From: an uncultured Negativicutes bacterium
GTDB lineage: Bacteria > Bacillota > Negativicutes > Veillonellales > Megasphaeraceae
Reading direction: 5' to 3'
Assembly (NCBI GenBank): GCA_900752195.1
Contig: CAADUJ010000005.1
Location: forward strand, 1 to 40,636
Length of the DNA stretch: 40,636 nucleotides
A program made the translations under genes and the position numbers. Positions 1-8,590 of the stretch are shown here, in pieces. Position 1 is the first letter of the stretch. The number at the start of each line of letters is the position of its first letter. The notes under the pieces were generated by a model. The model was not told the origin of the DNA. It saw only the letters and a program-made list of their open reading frames with translations, and ran no database searches.

Positions 1-99
1 ATGTTAAAACAAGGAATTTCCATAGACGTAGTGGCGAAATGTACAGAACTTCCTATTGATGCGATTACTTCATTGGCGAAGAAAAATAAATTGATATAA
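1..99 (+). CDS. C-terminal fragment, probable Rpn-family PD-(D/E)XK nuclease/transposase
   Basis: The reading frame is open from the first base and ends at a TAA at 97-99, giving the last 32 residues of a protein that starts upstream of the window or is broken. The tail reads KQGISIDVVAKCTELPID followed by AITSLAKK. This resembles the closing segment of Rpn/recombination-promoting nuclease or PD-(D/E)XK transposase proteins, which end in a 'G.s.e.ia..T.ls.eei..l' helix-turn-helix-like stretch. No catalytic residues are in view, so the call rests on this tail only. The ATG at base 1 has no visible upstream sequence, so it cannot be judged as a start. Confidence 0.5.
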   Translation: MLKQGISIDVVAKCTELPIDAITSLAKKNKLI

Positions 100-280
100 C
101 TAGATAGTAGCCCAACACCTCAACGGCGCGTCGGGTATTTGGTTGCATGGGCACCGTCCTTAAGCTGATTCGGTACGTGCCATAGACATGCATCGGTCGT
201 CCACAGTAAGGCAGAGAAAATCAGTATGGCGTTTTCAATATCTATTTGTCTATGACCCCACAAATTTCCGTGAAGAATCT

Positions 281-316
281 AAAAAAAGCGGTTCCCGAAT
301 TCTCGGAAACCGCTTC
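281..316 (-). terminator. Rho-independent terminator of tRNA-Thr
   Basis: On the minus strand the stem AAGCGGTTTCCGAG / CGGGAACCGCTT, with a short AATT-type loop, is followed by seven T. It lies just 3' of the tRNA. Confidence 0.85.
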
Positions 317-321
317 GTTAT

Positions 322-397
322 TGGAGCCACTTATCGGATTCGAACCAACGACCCTCTCATTACGAATGAGATGCTCTACCAGCTGAGCTAAAGTGGC
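322..397 (-). tRNA. tRNA-Thr (anticodon CGU)
   Basis: Read on the minus strand this is a full 76-nt cloverleaf. The acceptor GCCACTT pairs with AAGTGGC, the D-arm has GCTCAGCTGGTAGAGC, the anticodon stem TCTCA/TGAGA carries CGT (plus-strand 362-364), and the T-arm has GGTTCGAATCC. The 3' CCA is encoded. CGU reads the threonine codon ACG. It has its own promoter and terminator and so is a single-gene unit. Confidence 0.97.
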
Positions 398-414
398 ACA
401 ACAAGTACTCAATT

Positions 415-443
415 ATCATAGCATGATGCCCTATTTATGTCAA
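415..443 (-). promoter_or_regulatory. Sigma-70-type promoter of tRNA-Thr
   Basis: On the minus strand a consensus -35 TTGACA (438-443) is followed by a 17-nt spacer and the -10 TATGAT (415-420), with an extended TGC before it. Transcription would start about 10 nt before the tRNA 5' end. Confidence 0.85.
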
Positions 444-510
444 GCTTTTTTTGCTGGATGGGCTCGACGTCGCGTAGCTCCGGCTCGCCGAGGCGATCAT
501 ATTCCGATTT

Positions 511-1377
511 TCAACTCTTTCCATGGCTCCTGATGATGTCCAGATCGTTCCATGTCATGAGGATTTCGTTGCCGATGATGATGGCGATGGCGATGAGGCG
601 GAACCAGATGAAGAGGGCGATGAGGCCGACGAGAGATCCATAGGTGACACCGATGGCAGAGATGTGTAACATATAATAGCTGTAGGCAGATGTGGCAATG
701 AGCCAGATGGCGGTGACGAGGATGGAAATGAGAAAGGTACGGCTCCATTTTGGCCGATATGTGCAGGGCGAAAAGCGGTAGAAAAAGGTGAGTGTCGTAA
801 TGAGGGATGTAAAGGGGAGGCCGTACTTGGCCCAGTCCCAGAGGGTAAAGAATATGGATGGCAAGTCAAAGATGTGGCGCATGCCATAGACGAGGGCGTT
901 GCCGAATACGGTGAGGCCCAGGGAGATGATGATGGAAAGGACGAGAAGAATCATGAAGAGCATGGATTTGAATTTCAGGATGAACCAGTTTTGTTTATTC
1001 CTGTCTTCATGAAAAGCCTGGTCGCTCGATTGGATCATGACCTGGACGCCCTGGGCAGAGGCCCATAGACCTGTGAGGAGACCGACGGCCATCCAGATGG
1101 TGCTACGGGCTTCAAAGATGCGATGGATATTGTCGACAAGGACTGCTTCGATTTCGGTCGGCAAGTACGTCAAAAGGTGCAGGATCATAGGGAGCTGGGA
1201 GGCCATGAAGAAGAGGATGACGTTGGCAAAGAAAATCATAAAGGGAAAGAATCCCATGATCATGAAATACGTCGCTTCTGCTGAGATGGATAGGCCATTA
1301 TCCCGATAGAATCGCTTCGTTGTCCCGATGAGAAAAAATTTTATTAGATGAATGAAATGGAATCGATTGTCATACAT
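511..1377 (-). CDS. YihY/UPF0761 family inner membrane protein
   Basis: This 288-residue protein carries the YihY hallmark near its N-terminus, where ISAEATYFMIMGFFPFMIF is followed by several strongly hydrophobic segments. The central GLWASAQGVQVMIQ stretch and the 'SYYMLHISAIGVTYGSLVG' region are typical of the family, formerly annotated as BrkB or RNase BN. Its length matches the usual 270-300 residues. It should be an integral membrane protein with about six segments; its transport substrate or role is not established. The start has AAGGAG about 8 nt upstream on the minus strand. It is transcribed away from the ferredoxin gene and ends before the tRNA promoter. No clear terminator was found after it. 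Confidence 0.85.
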   Translation of the reverse strand: MYDNRFHFIHLIKFFLIGTTKRFYRDNGLSISAEATYFMIMGFFPFMIFFANVILFFMASQLPMILHLLTYLPTEIEAVLVDNIHRIFEARSTIWMAVGLLTGLWASAQGVQVMIQSSDQAFHEDRNKQNWFILKFKSMLFMILLVLSIIISLGLTVFGNALVYGMRHIFDLPSIFFTLWDWAKYGLPFTSLITTLTFFYRFSPCTYRPKWSRTFLISILVTAIWLIATSAYSYYMLHISAIGVTYGSLVGLIALFIWFRLIAIAIIIGNEILMTWNDLDIIRSHGKS

Positions 1378-1460
1378 AGCAGGGCTCCTTGTGTCGTTCT
1401 GGAGAATCTCTTTTTATTTTACACTACTGGTACAAAAATTCCTAAATTTTTCGATTTTTT

Positions 1461-1490
1461 TTGATTTTGTTGGTTTCACAACGCTATAAT
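1461..1490 (+). promoter_or_regulatory. Promoter of the ferredoxin gene
   Basis: TTGATT (1461-1466) and a perfect TATAAT (1485-1490) are separated by 18 nt, about 65 bp before the ferredoxin start. Confidence 0.6.
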
Positions 1491-1557
1491 AGGAACGGGA
1501 GGTATATGATATAGACAGTTAAAAGATATGTAAGCATTTTGAAAGGAGTGCATGAAT

Positions 1558-1746
1558 ATGAAATTCAAAGTAAATGAAAACTGTATCGCTTGTGGTATGT
1601 GTGCGGGTACTTGCCCGGAAGTGTTCCACATGAACGATGAAACGGGTTTAGCAGAAGCCATTCCTGAAGATGTAGCTCCAGAAGTAGAAGATTCTGCAAA
1701 AGAAGCAATGGCAAACTGTCCTGCCGGTGCCATTGAAGAAGCGTAA
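1558..1746 (+). CDS. Small single-cluster [4Fe-4S] ferredoxin
   Basis: This 62-residue acidic protein begins MKFKVNENCIACGMC, giving CxxCxxC, with a fourth ligand in the C-terminal NCPAGAI motif. The pattern is that of the ~60-residue monocluster ferredoxins, low-potential electron carriers in the cytoplasm. A further cysteine (GTCPE) matches the position that forms a disulfide in Thermotoga-type ferredoxins, but its usual partner is absent, so that disulfide cannot form. Two in-frame ATGs exist (1552, 1558). The AAGGAG ends only 3-4 nt before the first but about 9 nt before the second, so 1558 was chosen. It is monocistronic, with its own promoter and terminator. Confidence 0.92.
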   Translation: MKFKVNENCIACGMCAGTCPEVFHMNDETGLAEAIPEDVAPEVEDSAKEAMANCPAGAIEEA

Positions 1747-1762
1747 GCATCAATATGAAACG

Positions 1763-1794
1763 GGCTGTCCCTCTCCGGAGGGGCAGCTTTTTTT
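1763..1794 (+). terminator. Terminator of the ferredoxin gene
   Basis: The hairpin GGCTGTCCCTC-TCCG-GAGGGGCAGC is followed by a run of T, directly after the ferredoxin stop. Confidence 0.85.
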
Positions 1795-1809
1795 CGTTGG
1801 AGATACAAA

Positions 1810-1845
1810 CAAAAAAGAGGATGGTCAGCGCTACTGATCATCCTC
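1810..1845 (-). terminator. Terminator of the hsp20 gene
   Basis: On the minus strand the stem GAGGATG.TCAG / CTGA.CATCCTC is followed by six T. It is convergent with the ferredoxin terminator. Confidence 0.8.
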
Positions 1846-1857
1846 GGAAGAAGGAGA

Positions 1858-2286
1858 TTATTGGATTTCAATCGAGCTAGGTTGTTCGTGCTGTTCCTGG
1901 ATCTTAGGAAGTCCAATCTTGAGCACGCCGTCACGGAATGCGGCTTTGATGCCCGATTTATCGATATTGCGAATCATGAACTGGCGGCGGAAACTCGTGT
2001 TTGCCCGTTCTCTGTATACGTAGTTCGTCTGATGGCCATCATCTTTTGCTTCTTCTTTATGCTGAGCTGCAATGGTAAGGACATTGTTGTCATAGGTGAC
2101 TTGAATATCTTCTTTTGCTACGCCTGGAAGATCTGTCGTGACGATGTAGGCGGTACCGGTATCTTCAATGTCGCATTTCGGTAGACTCATCTGCGGGGCC
2201 TGACCAAATACGTTGCCTTTGAAGAAGTCATCAAATAAGGTTGGGAATGTAAAATCGTCATGTAATACAGGAAATAAGTCTCTCAT
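1858..2286 (-). CDS. Hsp20/alpha-crystallin family small heat-shock protein
   Basis: This 142-residue ATP-independent holdase chaperone has a short N-terminal arm (MRDLFPVLHDDF, FDDFF). An alpha-crystallin domain follows at about residues 38-130, with TDLPGVAKEDIQVTYDN and the conserved closing A.F.DGVLKIGLPK. The C-terminal IEI is the I-x-I motif used in oligomer assembly. The start has AGAGGG about 8 nt upstream on the minus strand. The gene stands alone behind a promoter whose -35 lies inside a CIRCE operator, so heat-induced derepression through HrcA is expected. Confidence 0.93.
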   Translation of the reverse strand: MRDLFPVLHDDFTFPTLFDDFFKGNVFGQAPQMSLPKCDIEDTGTAYIVTTDLPGVAKEDIQVTYDNNVLTIAAQHKEEAKDDGHQTNYVYRERANTSFRRQFMIRNIDKSGIKAAFRDGVLKIGLPKIQEQHEQPSSIEIQ

Positions 2287-2418
2287 AATACTACCCTCTT
2301 TCGTAATACCTGGTAATGAGTGAGATCATTATTTACTGGTCTACGCATTGCCTTTTAAACTTTTCATCTTTTTGACTTTTAAAGGTAACCGGTTGTTCTT
2401 TCTTCCGATTACACTTGT

Positions 2419-2447
2419 ATTGTAACGCTTGTTAGCCACCTTGTCAA
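2419..2447 (-). promoter_or_regulatory. Promoter of hsp20
   Basis: On the minus strand a perfect -35 TTGACA (2442-2447), a 17-nt spacer and the -10 TACAAT (2419-2424) are present. The expected leader is about 125 nt. The -35 lies within the central spacer of the CIRCE element. Confidence 0.8.
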
Positions 2448-2458
2448 GTGAGTGCTAA
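2432..2458. promoter_or_regulatory. CIRCE operator (HrcA-binding site), one arm degenerate
   Basis: Read on the minus strand, TTAGCACTC - 9 nt - GGTGGCTAA. The first arm matches the CIRCE consensus at all nine positions, and the second matches GAGTGCTAA at six of nine with the exact 9-nt spacing. The element overlaps the hsp20 -35 and spacer, the standard place for repression. Confidence 0.75.
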
Positions 2459-2557
2459 TAATTTTTTCGTTTTTTTTAAATTTTCTATAGGTATGTCAAG
2501 GAGTATCTGTTTGAGGCGATTTCCATCACCATTACAGGCGTATCGTTACTTGTTCTA

Positions 2558-2593
2558 TAAAAGGCCCTATCCTCGTACGAGGCAGGGCCTTTT
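2558..2593 (-). terminator. Terminator of the two-component operon
   Basis: On the minus strand AAAAGGCCCT..CTCGTACGAG..AGGGCCTTTT forms a strong, nearly symmetric hairpin 11 bp after the response-regulator stop. Confidence 0.85.
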
Positions 2594-2603
2594 GTGGATG
2601 CGA

Positions 2604-3293
2604 TTACGGTTTGAATTTATAGCCGACACCCCAGATGGTCATGAGGTGGCGTGGTGTATTCGGATCTTCTTCAATGGCTTCGCGGAGCCTGTTGATGTGG
2701 ACAGGGACTGTGGCCGTATTGCCAAGAGAATCCATGCCCCAGATCTTGTCGTACAGCGTTTCTTTGCTGAACACCATATCGGCGTTGATCATGAGGAACT
2801 CCAGGAGCTGGAATTCCTTGTTCGGCAAGGCGACTTCTTTGCCCCTGACGATGACCGTATGGGTGTCAGGATTGAGGGTGATGTCGCCGAAGGTGATGAG
2901 CCCTTTGCGGCTGCCTGTTCCTTTGAGGCGATTATACTGGCTGATGCGGGATTTGACGCGGGCTACGAGGACGCTTGGCGAAAAGGGCTTTTCGACGTAG
3001 TCATCGGCACCGAAGCCAAGGCCGCGGATCTTGTCGATGTCTTCGCGTTTTGCCGTTACCATGACGATGGGAATATCCAGCTTATCCCGGAGTTGACGGC
3101 ACACTTCAAAGCCATCCATGCCAGGTAGCATGATGTCAAGCAAAATGAGATTATACGTCTGGGACAGGGCCTCCTTGCAGCCCTGTATGCCGTCAGAAGC
3201 AATCGTGACATGGTACCCGTTCATTTCCAGATAATCTCGTTCGATGAACGCGATATCCTGGTCGTCTTCAATGATTAGTATTCGTTCATTCAT
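2604..3293 (-). CDS. OmpR/PhoB-family response regulator
   Basis: This 229-residue protein has a receiver domain (residues 1-115) with the acidic pair ED at 9-10, the phospho-acceptor Asp53 in LLDIMLPGMDG, and Lys in YVEKPFS. A winged-helix DNA-binding domain (about 130-229) ends in TVPVHINRLREAIEEDP and WGVGYKF. Its start codon lies within the 3' end of the kinase gene (8-bp overlap), so the pair is translationally coupled and cotranscribed. The target genes are not visible from sequence. The adjacent divergent genes make envelope glycans and could be under its control, but this is only inference. Confidence 0.93.
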   Translation of the reverse strand: MNERILIIEDDQDIAFIERDYLEMNGYHVTIASDGIQGCKEALSQTYNLILLDIMLPGMDGFEVCRQLRDKLDIPIVMVTAKREDIDKIRGLGFGADDYVEKPFSPSVLVARVKSRISQYNRLKGTGSRKGLITFGDITLNPDTHTVIVRGKEVALPNKEFQLLEFLMINADMVFSKETLYDKIWGMDSLGNTATVPVHINRLREAIEEDPNTPRHLMTIWGVGYKFKP

Positions 3294-4755
3294 GGCTATC
3301 CTCCTCCAGGGGCATCGTAATATGTACGCAAAGGCCTGACGGTTCGGCCAGTGAGAAGTGGACTGTCCCCTTCATCAGGGATACGCCGCGGGCAACGATA
3401 GATAAGCCCAGACCGCTGCCGTTACCGGTATGGCTGCGGGCTTTATCGGTCCGGAAGAAGGGCTCTGTCAGCCGTGAAAGGGCTTCCGGCGCTACACCGG
3501 GACCATCGTCGCAGACTGTGATGACAGCGTCGCTTTGCGTCTTTTTGATGGAAATAGATATAGAAACAACGTCTTTTGTTTTATATTTGATACTATTCGT
3601 AATGAGGTTTGTCATGATGCGGCTCCAGAGTTCAGGATTGCCCTGGATGAAGACATCTTCGCTGGAATCGATGGTAATGACGGCTTTGTCCTTCCACAGA
3701 CCGTCGTTTTCACTGACAATCTGTTGTACCAGATGGGGTGCATTGAGGCGGGCCATGGGAAGGGCCTGTTCGCCCAGATCTATTTTAGAGAAGAGGAAGA
3801 GCTGGTCGATCATACGGTTCATATCTTCTGCTTTCGTCTCAATGACATCTATATAGTGACGCCGTTTTTCTGGAGTATTTGCGATATTGTCTGACAGCCC
3901 CTCGACATAGGCACGGATTGCTGTAAGCGGTGTCCGTATATCGTGAGACAAGCTGGCAATGAGTTCTTTCCGATTCTTTTCCTGTCGGGCTCTTTCCTGC
4001 AAGGAAGTGCGAAGCTCCCGCGTCATGATGTTGAAGGTATCGACGACAGGCTTTACTTCATCTTCATTATCGTACGTGATATATACATTTAAATCGCCAC
4101 TGCTGATGCAATCTGCGCCATGGCGGAGTTTGTGGAGTGCATTCATGATGTAGCGCAATACAAAGCGTGTCAACAGATAGATCGTACCGCCTAAGAGTAT
4201 AAGGGATGCTAAGAAAATGGCAAGTAGTGTCCATTGGATGGCATGTTCGACGACTTCATTATCTTCGTGAGGAATTTCTCTGCAAAAGTAATAGAAATGA
4301 TATTCGTCATCGCCTATAAAACGGCGTTCAGCGTAGTAATACCGGCCTTCTTCCGTCTGCGTATACGTGAGCTGCTCCCTGTTCGGTGCTTCAAGAGGCT
4401 GTTTGGCTTTCGGGAAATCCGTCATAGATTGTCCGACTGACGGATCACCATACTGATAGATGGGCGTACCGTTTTTGGTGAGGACAATATAATTCTGTGC
4501 TGGCGATAAGGGTTCTACGACCCATCTGTAATTCTGGGGGTCATCGCCTTCTTCCTGCAGTGTCCGGAAGACGATATGATGCAGCCCCTCTGCTGTCCGG
4601 TTGAACTGGGTCCGGCTTTCTACGTAAATCGGATTCCCGCTGTGCGTGAATAGCCATATGCCGCCTAAGGCGACAAGAAAGAGAACGGCCGTCATGACAA
4701 GGGGAACAATAAAAACAAGTACATGCGACAAAATCAGGCGGTTTTTAATCGTCAT
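3286..4755 (-). CDS. Sensor histidine kinase (HAMP, HisKA, HATPase_c)
   Basis: The chosen start gives 489 residues. The start at 4755 has GGAGGG 7 nt upstream; a longer frame beginning at 4803 has none. There is an N-terminal membrane segment (about 8-38), an extracytoplasmic sensor region of about 135 residues, a second membrane segment (about 175-198) and a HAMP linker. The dimerisation domain has the phospho-acceptor His271 in SLSHDIRTPLTAI. The ATP-binding domain shows N, G1 (DDGPGV) and G2 (GNGSGLGLSI) boxes. The sensor region is rich in aromatic residues and has no recognised domain, so the signal is unknown. It is the upstream gene of the kinase-regulator pair. Confidence 0.92.
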   Translation of the reverse strand: MTIKNRLILSHVLVFIVPLVMTAVLFLVALGGIWLFTHSGNPIYVESRTQFNRTAEGLHHIVFRTLQEEGDDPQNYRWVVEPLSPAQNYIVLTKNGTPIYQYGDPSVGQSMTDFPKAKQPLEAPNREQLTYTQTEEGRYYYAERRFIGDDEYHFYYFCREIPHEDNEVVEHAIQWTLLAIFLASLILLGGTIYLLTRFVLRYIMNALHKLRHGADCISSGDLNVYITYDNEDEVKPVVDTFNIMTRELRTSLQERARQEKNRKELIASLSHDIRTPLTAIRAYVEGLSDNIANTPEKRRHYIDVIETKAEDMNRMIDQLFLFSKIDLGEQALPMARLNAPHLVQQIVSENDGLWKDKAVITIDSSEDVFIQGNPELWSRIMTNLITNSIKYKTKDVVSISISIKKTQSDAVITVCDDGPGVAPEALSRLTEPFFRTDKARSHTGNGSGLGLSIVARGVSLMKGTVHFSLAEPSGLCVHITMPLEEDSHE

Positions 4756-4948
4756 ACATATCCCTCCAACTTCCATATTACTACGACTTTTGCGGGAGGA
4801 CAATATACGGACCGGGGAGGTTTATATTTTCTTTAACAATACGTATATATTTTTTTAACGGTACTTATCCTTTCCGTAAAGACTGACGAGTATGCTTATC
4901 GTATCAACAAATGAACAACCAACAGATGGAAAAAGGAGTGTACTTCAT

Positions 4949-6409
4949 ATGGAAAAGATGGAACGCCATCCCTATCGGTGGCTGGGATTGCTCGGACTCA
5001 TAGTATTCTTGGCGGGAAATATGTATCTTGCCATTACGGATACAGCTGAATCGAATTATGCCCTGACGGCAAAAGAAATGGTCCTGGCCCATAACTGGCT
5101 GTCACCACAGATTTATGGTCATTACTGGTATGATAAGCCGATTTTTTTCTATTGGGAGCTCATGCTGTCCTATTCCCTGTTTGGCTTCACTGAATTTGCA
5201 TCGCGCCTTCCATCGGCATTGTTTGGGACTCTGGGCGTTTTATTTACCTATTGGTTCACACAGCGCATATATGACAAGAAAGTTGGTCTTATGGCTGCCT
5301 TGATCCTGATGACGAGCGTAGAATGCTGGATTATATCGAAAGCCGTCGTGACGGATGCGACGCTGTTTCTCTTCATGAGCGGGTCTATTGCGTTCTTTTA
5401 TCTCGGCTATCACGAAAATCGGCGCTGGTATTACCTCTGCTATGTCGCGGCAGCCCTTGCCGTCCTTACGAAGGGGCCTATTGGACTGCTTCTCCCCGGA
5501 TTGGGAGCGACGGTTTTTCTCATTCTCAAACACGATGTGAAAGAATTTTTAAAGGTACACTTGTTCAGTGGGTTTGTGTTGTGTATTGTCATTTGCATGA
5601 GCTGGTATGGCTGGATGTATGCTGTCCATGGGTCAGACTTCGTGCTTAACTTTTTTGGGGTCCATAACTACTTACGGGCCACCGTTTCAGAACATGCATC
5701 GAAAAACGTGTGGTATTTTTACATCATCGTCTTTTTTGTGGGATTTATGCCATGGAGCTTCACCTGGCCCGTTTTACTATGGAAGAAATACAAAACGCAT
5801 ACCTGGCCGTGGGACCAACAGGATGATGCCGTTCTTCTTCTCGGTTGTTACGCCGTAGTGACGTTCCTGTTCTTCTCTGTTGTGGCTACGAAGTATACGA
5901 CATATACCTATCCCATGTTGTTTTCCCTTTCTATTTTAACGGCTCTTTTGTTCCGTGATTTCCATATTACCTGCCAGAAACCGGCTTTCATAGCGATGTT
6001 TGTCTATGTAGTCCTTGCATTTGCCGTTGCCCCATCAATCATGCTGCAGCATTCTGGCAAAGAAGTCGGATTGGCCCTGGCCAATACGAATACGGAAGGA
6101 AAATGTATCGGCTATTATACCGACTACAGCACAGGTGCCGTTTTTTACAGCGACAAGACGATTTATCGCATTGTCGACGATGCATCGATTGATAAGATGA
6201 AGCCTGGTAAACTAAACTGGAATGCGAAAAATGTCATGCCCATGATGACGAAAGACGAATTTATCCATCAAAAAGAAGGCGTCATTGCCATTAGCAGACC
6301 ACAGGATCAGACCTTTTTCATGGACTATACCGACGAAATGGGGACGCAGCACATTCCGTCCTATAGGGCGGGCCGTATGGAACTATGGATGACACCGAAA
6401 CAGAATTGA
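4949..6409 (+). CDS. ArnT/PMT-like family 39 glycosyltransferase, integral membrane
   Basis: This is a 486-residue polytopic membrane protein. The first periplasmic loop after the first membrane segment has TDTAESNYALTAKEM and then WYDKPIFFYW, the acidic pattern and 'h.KPP' type motif of GT39 enzymes that use polyprenyl-phosphate sugars. Many hydrophobic segments follow, and a soluble C-terminal domain starts near residue 370. Such enzymes transfer a sugar from undecaprenyl phosphate to lipid A or another envelope acceptor on the outer face of the inner membrane. The start at 4949 was chosen because AAGGAG lies about 10 nt upstream; an ATG at 4892 lacks a good site. It is followed after 47 bp by a sugar-nucleotide epimerase on the same strand. 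Confidence 0.82.
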   Translation: MEKMERHPYRWLGLLGLIVFLAGNMYLAITDTAESNYALTAKEMVLAHNWLSPQIYGHYWYDKPIFFYWELMLSYSLFGFTEFASRLPSALFGTLGVLFTYWFTQRIYDKKVGLMAALILMTSVECWIISKAVVTDATLFLFMSGSIAFFYLGYHENRRWYYLCYVAAALAVLTKGPIGLLLPGLGATVFLILKHDVKEFLKVHLFSGFVLCIVICMSWYGWMYAVHGSDFVLNFFGVHNYLRATVSEHASKNVWYFYIIVFFVGFMPWSFTWPVLLWKKYKTHTWPWDQQDDAVLLLGCYAVVTFLFFSVVATKYTTYTYPMLFSLSILTALLFRDFHITCQKPAFIAMFVYVVLAFAVAPSIMLQHSGKEVGLALANTNTEGKCIGYYTDYSTGAVFYSDKTIYRIVDDASIDKMKPGKLNWNAKNVMPMMTKDEFIHQKEGVIAISRPQDQTFFMDYTDEMGTQHIPSYRAGRMELWMTPKQN

Positions 6410-6456
6410 CGTGGCGTGGGTCAGGAACGACGCCAAAATAGAAGGGAGCAGATGAC

Positions 6457-7371
6457 ATGAATATACTTGTGACAGGAGGAGCCGGGTTCATTGGATCACA
6501 TATCGTCGATGCGTTGCTTGACGCAGGCCATACGGTGACAGTGCTCGATAATTTGCGTTCAGGCAATCCCTCTTTCGTACATGTAGGAGCCCGGTTTGTT
6601 CACGGTGATGTGCGCAACCCCCATATGCTGGAATTGTTTCGTGCCATGGAGTTTGATGCGGTTTATCATGAAGCGGCACAAACACAAGTCCCCCTTTCCA
6701 TGGAACAACCGGGCTATGATGCCGATGAAAATATAATGGGCCTTATCAACGTCCTCGAATTCTGCCGTAAAAAACAGATCAAGAAAGTTATTTTTTCGTC
6801 ATCAGCTGCCGTATATGGCGACACGCCGCACGTGCCGGTGACCGAAGACATCCTGCCGGATCCTACGAGTTTCTATGGATTGACAAAGTGGATGAGCGAA
6901 CGATACCTTGCGTTGTATCGGGAAGCGTATGGGCTGCAGTACACGGTGTTGCGATACAGTAATGTATATGGACCGCGTCAGGGAAACGGTGGAGAAGGCG
7001 GCGTCATTTATACATTTGCCCATGCCATACACCATGACCAAGCACTTACTGTCTTTGGTGACGGCACGCAGACCCGTGATTTCATCTATGTAAAAGATGT
7101 GGCAGTAGCCAATGTCCAGGCACTGACAAAAGGAGAGGGACACATATTCAATATCAGTTCCGGTATAGAAACGTCCATAGCAGACATCGTCGCAATCATG
7201 AAGAACCATAGCCGGACCCCGCTGGATGTGGTCTATCAGGCGCCGCGGAATGGCGATATTTATCGCTCGTCCCTAGCCAATGATGCAGCCTGTCAGGTCC
7301 TTGGCTGGAAGCCTGCCGTATCTTTGGACGAAGGGATACGGACGACGATGGAATACTATCGCTGCCACTAA
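6457..7371 (+). CDS. NAD-dependent epimerase/dehydratase, UDP-glucose 4-epimerase-like
   Basis: This 304-residue extended short-chain dehydrogenase has the NAD-binding GGAGFIGS at 7-14, the substrate/nucleotide segment HEAAQTQVPLS, the catalytic serine in FSSSAAVYGD, and the Tyr140-x3-Lys144 pair in SFYGLTKW. PSNVYGPRQG-like and RDFIYVKDVA motifs fit sugar-nucleotide epimerases. The likely reaction is C4 epimerisation of UDP-glucose/galactose or a related sugar. Pairing with the GT39 gene suggests that it supplies a sugar for envelope decoration. GGGAG lies 9 nt before the start. The exact substrate is not readable from sequence. Confidence 0.85.
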   Translation: MNILVTGGAGFIGSHIVDALLDAGHTVTVLDNLRSGNPSFVHVGARFVHGDVRNPHMLELFRAMEFDAVYHEAAQTQVPLSMEQPGYDADENIMGLINVLEFCRKKQIKKVIFSSSAAVYGDTPHVPVTEDILPDPTSFYGLTKWMSERYLALYREAYGLQYTVLRYSNVYGPRQGNGGEGGVIYTFAHAIHHDQALTVFGDGTQTRDFIYVKDVAVANVQALTKGEGHIFNISSGIETSIADIVAIMKNHSRTPLDVVYQAPRNGDIYRSSLANDAACQVLGWKPAVSLDEGIRTTMEYYRCH

Positions 7372-7462
7372 GTCCTGACAGCACTATGCCTTATAAATAA
7401 TACACAACTGTTCCGATGAGTGAAACTTTTATTGTTCCCACTGGATTAATTAATAGAAGGTG

Positions 7463-7471
7463 TGCTATAAT
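7463..7471 (+). promoter_or_regulatory. Extended -10 promoter of the DAHP synthase gene
   Basis: TGCTATAAT is an extended -10 with a perfect hexamer (7466-7471), about 38 bp before the start. No good -35 is visible, as is usual for extended -10 promoters. Confidence 0.6.
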
Positions 7472-7508
7472 GTAAAGCAACCTAATTGATTGCAGAGGGG
7501 GAACTTCT

Positions 7509-8549
7509 ATGGAACTTGAAATGGAATTCTTGCGGAAATTACCATCTCCTCAGGAATTAAAAGAAGATTATCCTGTGCCGGCTTCCGTCTATGATAGGAA
7601 GCGCGTACGAGATAAGGAAATTCAAGACATCCTGACAGGAAAAGATAATCGGTTTCTGTTGATTATCGGACCGTGCTCGGCAGATCACGAAGATGCTGTC
7701 GTCGATTATACGCATCGGTTGGCAAAGGTTCAGGAGAAGGTAAAGGACACGATTTATATCATCCCGCGACTGTATACGCAGAAGCCGCGTACCGTAGGTA
7801 CTGGCTATAAGGGTATGATGCATCAGCCTGATCCAGAGGGGAAAGAGGATATGCTGGCAGGAATCATATCCATCCGGGACATGCATGTCCGGGTCATCGA
7901 AGAAACGGGCTTTACGTGTGCAGAAGAAATCTTGTATCCTGAAAATTACCGCTATTTGTCGGATCTCGTATCGTACGCGGCCATTGGCGCCCGATCAGTT
8001 GAAGACCAGCTGCACCGCATGATCGCCAGCGGCGTTGGGATTCCTGTAGGGATGAAGAATCCTACGTCTGGAGATATTTCAGTCATGTTGAACTCCATTG
8101 CAGCTGCACAGCATGAACAGCAATTCCTGTTCCGCGGCTGGGAAGTCCGGACGAAGGGGAATGACTTGACCCATGCCATCTTGCGCGGCTATGTCGATAA
8201 ATTTGGCAAGAGCTTGCCGAATTACCATTATGAAGACCTCGCGCGGCTCTATGAAGAGTATGGCAAACGTGAATTGAAGCATCCTGCCGTCGTCATCGAT
8301 ACGAACCATGCCAATTCGGGGAAACAATATATGGAACAGATCCGCATTGCCAATGACGTTCTCTATAGCCGCCACATGAACGGCGACATCAAACGGCTCG
8401 TCAAAGGGCTCATGATTGAAAGCTATATTGAAGACGGCAATCAGAAAATCAGTGATGGCATCTATGGCAAATCGATTACCGACCCGTGTCTGGGCTGGGA
8501 AAAGACGGAAGCGTTGATTTATGAATTGGCAGACCGTGTGGACTATTAA
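7509..8549 (+). CDS. aroF: 3-deoxy-7-phosphoheptulonate synthase, class I (DAHP synthase)
   Basis: This 346-residue enzyme condenses phosphoenolpyruvate and erythrose 4-phosphate, the first step of aromatic amino acid synthesis, in the cytoplasm. Class I motifs are clear: IIGPCSADH, PRLYTQKPRT, the GARSVEDQLHR segment, VGMKNPTSGD, and the metal-binding region VIDTNHANSGK with GLMIESYI. The length is that of the AroF/G/H group. AGGGGG lies 7 nt before the start. It is followed after 41 bp by a small ACT-domain gene with no terminator between, so the two are probably cotranscribed. The ACT protein could provide allosteric control, but this is inference. Confidence 0.95.
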   Translation: MELEMEFLRKLPSPQELKEDYPVPASVYDRKRVRDKEIQDILTGKDNRFLLIIGPCSADHEDAVVDYTHRLAKVQEKVKDTIYIIPRLYTQKPRTVGTGYKGMMHQPDPEGKEDMLAGIISIRDMHVRVIEETGFTCAEEILYPENYRYLSDLVSYAAIGARSVEDQLHRMIASGVGIPVGMKNPTSGDISVMLNSIAAAQHEQQFLFRGWEVRTKGNDLTHAILRGYVDKFGKSLPNYHYEDLARLYEEYGKRELKHPAVVIDTNHANSGKQYMEQIRIANDVLYSRHMNGDIKRLVKGLMIESYIEDGNQKISDGIYGKSITDPCLGWEKTEALIYELADRVDY

Positions 8550-8590
8550 AATAGGGACTACTGTCTCCTATCAGTAAAGGGGTTAGGACT

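Noticed and set aside
188..391. 67-codon open frame over the tRNA region
   Set aside because: It reads antisense through the tRNA-Thr gene and its terminator, so it is not a gene.
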